From JAWWBS01 sp033720815 (GTDB taxonomy: Bacteria > Pseudomonadota > Gammaproteobacteria > Natronospirales > JAJUFS01), in contig JAWWBT010000108.1 in NCBI GenBank assembly GCA_033720815.1, forward strand, positions 1 to 7,805: 7,805 nt of DNA, written 5' to 3'. The notes beneath the pieces were generated by a model. That model ran no database searches, had not been told where the DNA came from, and saw only the letters and a list, made by a program, of their open reading frames with translations. Within the stretch, counting starts at the first letter, position 1, and the number at the start of each line of letters is the position of its first letter. Both the position numbers and the translations under genes were made by a program. Of the stretch, positions 5,941 to 7,805 are shown piece after piece.

Positions 5941-6393
5941 ATGACATCCGAAATCGACAAGCTGGAACAGAGCCGGCGCCGCATGCTGGCAGGGTTTGGC
6001 GTGGCATTCCTGGTCTGGCAATTGCCTGAAATCCTGGTTGCGATCATTCCCTTGCCGGGCTGGGCCGGACCGGCATTTTCAGTAGCTGCCATCGCCGGTG
6101 TACTGGGTTTTCTCTATTACGGCTGGCGGATGATGTCGCTTGCGGGCCGGCTTGCCGACGAGCCGGAGCTTTCCGAGGGACTTTATGACGAGCGCGTCCG
6201 TGGGCTGCGCGACCGGGCGTTCGTTGTCGGCTTCTGGACGCTGCTCGTGTACATCGCCTTCCTGCATGCGTTCACACTGTTTTTCGAACTGCATGCCGTC
6301 GCTGCGTGGATCCGGCTCGGTCTGGTGATCGGCGTTGTCGTGCCGATCACCACCTTCCTCGTACTGGACAGGGACGACGACAATGGGGAATGA
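5941..6393 (+). CDS. Four-helix membrane protein co-encoded with an XRE regulator
   Basis: The 150-residue protein has four likely membrane helices at about 15-36, 44-66, 93-115 and 121-143, a charged 25-residue cytoplasmic loop between helices 2 and 3, and an acidic tail (DRDDDNGE). I do not recognise a named family. Small multi-helix membrane proteins paired with a compact XRE regulator are common in bacteria, and the membrane partner is sometimes proposed to sense a signal or sequester the regulator; here that is inference only. The ATG at 5941 is chosen because GGAG (5931-5934) lies six bases upstream; a GTG at 5920 would add seven residues and lacks such a site. Its last 11 bases overlap the regulator gene, so the two are translationally linked. 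Confidence 0.8.
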   Translation: MTSEIDKLEQSRRRMLAGFGVAFLVWQLPEILVAIIPLPGWAGPAFSVAAIAGVLGFLYYGWRMMSLAGRLADEPELSEGLYDERVRGLRDRAFVVGFWTLLVYIAFLHAFTLFFELHAVAAWIRLGLVIGVVVPITTFLVLDRDDDNGE

Positions 6394-6601
6394 GCTGCGA
6401 AACCGGCTGAAGGTGCTGCGTGCCGAGCACGATCTTACCCAGGCGCAACTCGCCGAAAAGATCGGCGTGACGCGCAAGACGATCAATACCATCGAGCGTG
6501 GTGTGTTCGTGCCATCGACGGTGCTGAGCCTGAAGCTTGCCCGCTTGTTTGGGGTTCCGGTGGAGGAAATTTTCGAACTTGCAGGTGAGAAAGACGAATG
6601 A
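6383..6601 (+). CDS. Small XRE-family (HTH_3) transcriptional regulator
   Basis: The 72-residue protein is essentially one Cro/C1-type helix-turn-helix domain. LTQAQLAEKIGVTRKTINTIERG (18-40) is a textbook HTH, followed by the helical PSTVLSLKLARLFGVPVEEIFEL (44-66) that completes the five-helix fold. No ligand or dimerisation domain is present. Such small regulators usually repress their own operon, and a perfect dyad (5865-5882) sits in the promoter. The ATG at 6383 gives a start like that of related proteins (MGNELRNRL) and is preceded by AGGGA at 6370-6374; the frame is open further upstream but lies inside the membrane-protein gene. It overlaps the gene before by 11 bases and the gene after by four. 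Confidence 0.92.
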   Translation: MGNELRNRLKVLRAEHDLTQAQLAEKIGVTRKTINTIERGVFVPSTVLSLKLARLFGVPVEEIFELAGEKDE

Positions 6602-6777
6602 AGAACCTGCTGAAAAGCTGCCAGTTCAATCCTGTCCAGAAGTACACGATCGCTGCCGGCCTGGCCTTCGGTGCGGCGATGGGCGCTGCGGAAAATGACA
6701 TGGGTTCCTGGCTGGGCGTGGGTGCCGCCATTGGCCTGGGACTGGCACTCGCTCACGGCGCGCGCCGGCAGGATTGA
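6598..6777 (+). CDS. 59-residue glycine-zipper membrane protein
   Basis: This short gene begins with an ATG overlapping the regulator stop (ATGA) and ends with TGA at 6775-6777. The product has a polar N-terminus (to about residue 17), then two hydrophobic, small-residue-rich segments, GLAFGAAMGAA (21-31) and GVGAAIGLGLALAHG (40-54). These are joined by ENDMGSWL and followed by a basic tail, ARRQD. GxxxG spacings occur at 21/25, 25/29 and 42/46, which favour tight helix packing. From memory, similar small proteins follow XRE regulators in other genomes, which supports a real gene. The overlap, the continuous frame and the amino-acid pattern make chance unlikely. Its role is unknown; a small membrane partner of the operon's first product is possible. 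Confidence 0.78.
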   Translation: MKNLLKSCQFNPVQKYTIAAGLAFGAAMGAAENDMGSWLGVGAAIGLGLALAHGARRQD

Positions 6778-7068
6778 TTACCCGTTCCTGCGCGGCCGGC
6801 CGTACAGGTCGCGCAGTTCGTCCTTCGCCTGTTCGAGGATGCCCAGGCGCTTTTCGTCCAGTGACGACCCTGCGCGATTTACGTAAAAGGTCAGCATCGA
6901 CATTGCTGACTGGAAGGCACTCGACTTCCTGCGCTTGCTCTCCTCCGCGGATCTCGACAGCGACTTCGCGATCTCGCGCGGGTCATCGAGCGTGAAGACG
7001 CCTTCCTCCAGGTCGAGTGAATCACTCTTTTCGGTAACGTCCCGGCTCCAGTCGTGTGTGTCGCTCAT
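6778..7068 (-). CDS. DUF3175-type small protein
   Basis: The 96-residue protein is soluble, charged and largely helical. DLEEGVFTLDDPREIAKSL (19-37), SAMSMLTFYVNRAG (54-67) and LEQAKDELRDLYGR (78-91) match the DUF3175 family as I remember it, and the length is normal. The function of the family is unknown to me. The Lys/Arg-rich middle (KRRKSS, 45-50) and the helical pattern would allow nucleic-acid or protein binding, but nothing shows it. The ATG at 7066-7068 has AGAGGA about seven bases upstream on the minus strand. Its stop codon begins at the very next base after the stop of the oppositely oriented glycine-zipper gene. It lies downstream of rpoD on the same strand but beyond a terminator, so it probably has its own promoter. 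Confidence 0.85.
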   Translation of the reverse strand: MSDTHDWSRDVTEKSDSLDLEEGVFTLDDPREIAKSLSRSAEESKRRKSSAFQSAMSMLTFYVNRAGSSLDEKRLGILEQAKDELRDLYGRPRRNG

Positions 7069-7100
7069 GGATCATTCCTCTGCGATTTCTCCTGCTCGAT

Positions 7101-7112
7101 TTCCTGCAGGAA
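7101..7112. repeat. 12-base perfect palindrome upstream of the DUF3175 gene
   Basis: TTCCTGCAGGAA is a perfect palindrome 33 bases before the DUF3175 start codon and 17 bases beyond the rpoD terminator. It could be an operator for the DUF3175 promoter, but no clear -10/-35 pair is seen around it, and a single 12-base palindrome can arise by chance. Confidence 0.25.
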
Positions 7113-7128
7113 CAGGTGTCCCGAAACG

Positions 7129-7156
7129 AAAAAGCCGCCCCGGAGGACGGCTTTTT
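7129..7156 (-). terminator. Intrinsic terminator of rpoD (probably bidirectional)
   Basis: On the minus strand, 26 bases past the rpoD stop, GCCGTCC pairs with GGGCGGC (7151 to 7134, one U-G pair). The loop is UCCG, closed by a C-G pair, a stable UNCG tetraloop. A run of T follows, and the flanking A and T tracts extend the stem to about 12 pairs. The opposite strand also has six T after the stem, so it can work in both directions. This separates rpoD from the DUF3175 gene. Confidence 0.88.
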
Positions 7157-7181
7157 TCGTGCTTGCGCAATAACTGCGGGA

Positions 7182-7805
7182 TCAGCCTTCGTCGAGGAAG
7201 CTGCGCAGCTGCTCCGAGCGGCTCGGGTGACGCAGCTTGCGAAGTGCCTTCGCTTCAATCTGGCGAATACGCTCACGCGTGACGTCGAACTGCTTGCCGA
7301 CTTCTTCCAGCGTGTGGTCGGTGTTCATGTCTATACCGAAACGCATGCGCAGCACCTTGGCTTCGCGCGGCGTGAGGCCGGCGAGCACGGAGTGCGTGGT
7401 TTCGCGCAGGCCTTCGCCGGTCGCAGCGTCGATCGGGGACGACACGGTGACGTCCTCGATGAAGTCGCCGAGGTGCGAATCTTCATCGTCACCGATCGGC
7501 GTTTCCATGGAGATCGGTTCCTTCGCGATCTTCAGCACCTTGCGAACCTTGTCTTCCGGCATTTCCATGCGGATGGCCAGTTCTTCCGGTGTCGCTTCGC
7601 GACCCATTTCCTGCAGCATCTGGCGGGAAATGCGGTTCAGCTTGTTGATCGTTTCGATCATGTGCACCGGGATACGGATGGTGCGCGCCTGGTCAGCAAT
7701 CGAACGCGTGATCGCCTGGCGAATCCACCAGGTGGCGTACGTCGAGAACTTGTAACCGCGGCGGTATTCGAACTTGTCGACCGCCTTCATCAGGCCGATG
7801 TTGCC
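7182..7805 (-). CDS. rpoD: RNA polymerase primary sigma factor RpoD (sigma-70), C-terminal part
   Basis: The 207 codons visible, ending at the TGA in 7182-7184, are the C-terminal third of the housekeeping sigma factor; the gene continues past the right edge. In order, the sequence shows regions 2.3-2.4 (YKFSTYATWWIRQAITRSIA, then RTIRIPVHM, which melts and reads the -10 element), region 3 (ETINKLNRISRQM through GDFIED) and region 4 (LTPREAKVLRMRFG and the helix-turn-helix EEVGKQFDVTRERIRQIEA, which reads the -35). The end SEQLRSFLDEG is close to gammaproteobacterial RpoD. The Met at 7790 is internal, not a start. This sigma should read the TATAAT and TTGACA elements found in the window. Confidence 0.98.
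   Translation of the reverse strand, partial: GNIGLMKAVDKFEYRRGYKFSTYATWWIRQAITRSIADQARTIRIPVHMIETINKLNRISRQMLQEMGREATPEELAIRMEMPEDKVRKVLKIAKEPISMETPIGDDEDSHLGDFIEDVTVSSPIDAATGEGLRETTHSVLAGLTPREAKVLRMRFGIDMNTDHTLEEVGKQFDVTRERIRQIEAKALRKLRHPSRSEQLRSFLDEG

Noticed and set aside
6760..6802. GC-rich palindromic words (such as CGGCGCGCGCCG) at the convergent gene junction as a terminator
   Set aside because: They lie inside both coding ends, do not form one consistent long stem, and have no T-tract; they look like a by-product of Arg/Gly/Ala codons in GC-rich DNA.

Overview
The window looks like a GC-rich gammaproteobacterial chromosome segment. The evidence is a housekeeping sigma-70 gene (rpoD) on the minus strand at the right edge, a minus-strand CAU tRNA of the Ile2 type with an encoded CCA, outer-membrane protein and lipoprotein signals, and dense overlapping operons. 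The species cannot be named from the sequence. tRNA-Ile2 near rpoD is a familiar gammaproteobacterial arrangement; here about 6.5 kb of other genes separates them.

Left part (1-828): the C-terminal end of a GNAT acetyltransferase, a four-helix membrane protein of unknown function with a CNRVHC motif, and then, on the minus strand, the tRNA with a recognisable sigma-70 promoter.

Central part (829-5849), all on the plus strand: an OmpR-type response regulator and its sensor histidine kinase (4-base overlap). A 112-base gap with repeat-like sites follows. Then come four genes: a secreted thioredoxin-like protein, a DUF4266-type small lipoprotein ending in Cys-Gly-Cys-Asn, a DUF3570-type outer-membrane beta-barrel, and an ApbE-type FAD:protein FMN transferase. 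The first three overlap one another; the fourth is set apart by a strong hairpin. The barrel carries a D-x-x-[ST]-G-A-[ST] sequence at residues 75-81, the pattern that ApbE enzymes modify with covalent FMN. The best unifying hypothesis is an envelope redox system built on a flavinylated outer-membrane barrel and controlled by the adjacent two-component system. This is inference, with two complications: the ApbE shows no signal peptide, and it has Gly where canonical enzymes have a metal-binding Asp.

Right part (5850-7805): a three-gene operon (four-helix membrane protein, small XRE-family repressor, and a 59-residue glycine-zipper protein) behind a sigma-70-like promoter that contains a perfect 6+6 inverted repeat, a likely autoregulatory operator. 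It converges with no gap onto a minus-strand DUF3175-type gene. A hairpin/T-tract terminator and the C-terminal 207 codons of rpoD close the window. No insertion sequence, integrase, CRISPR array or rRNA was seen, and no stretch over 300 bases lacks a gene.
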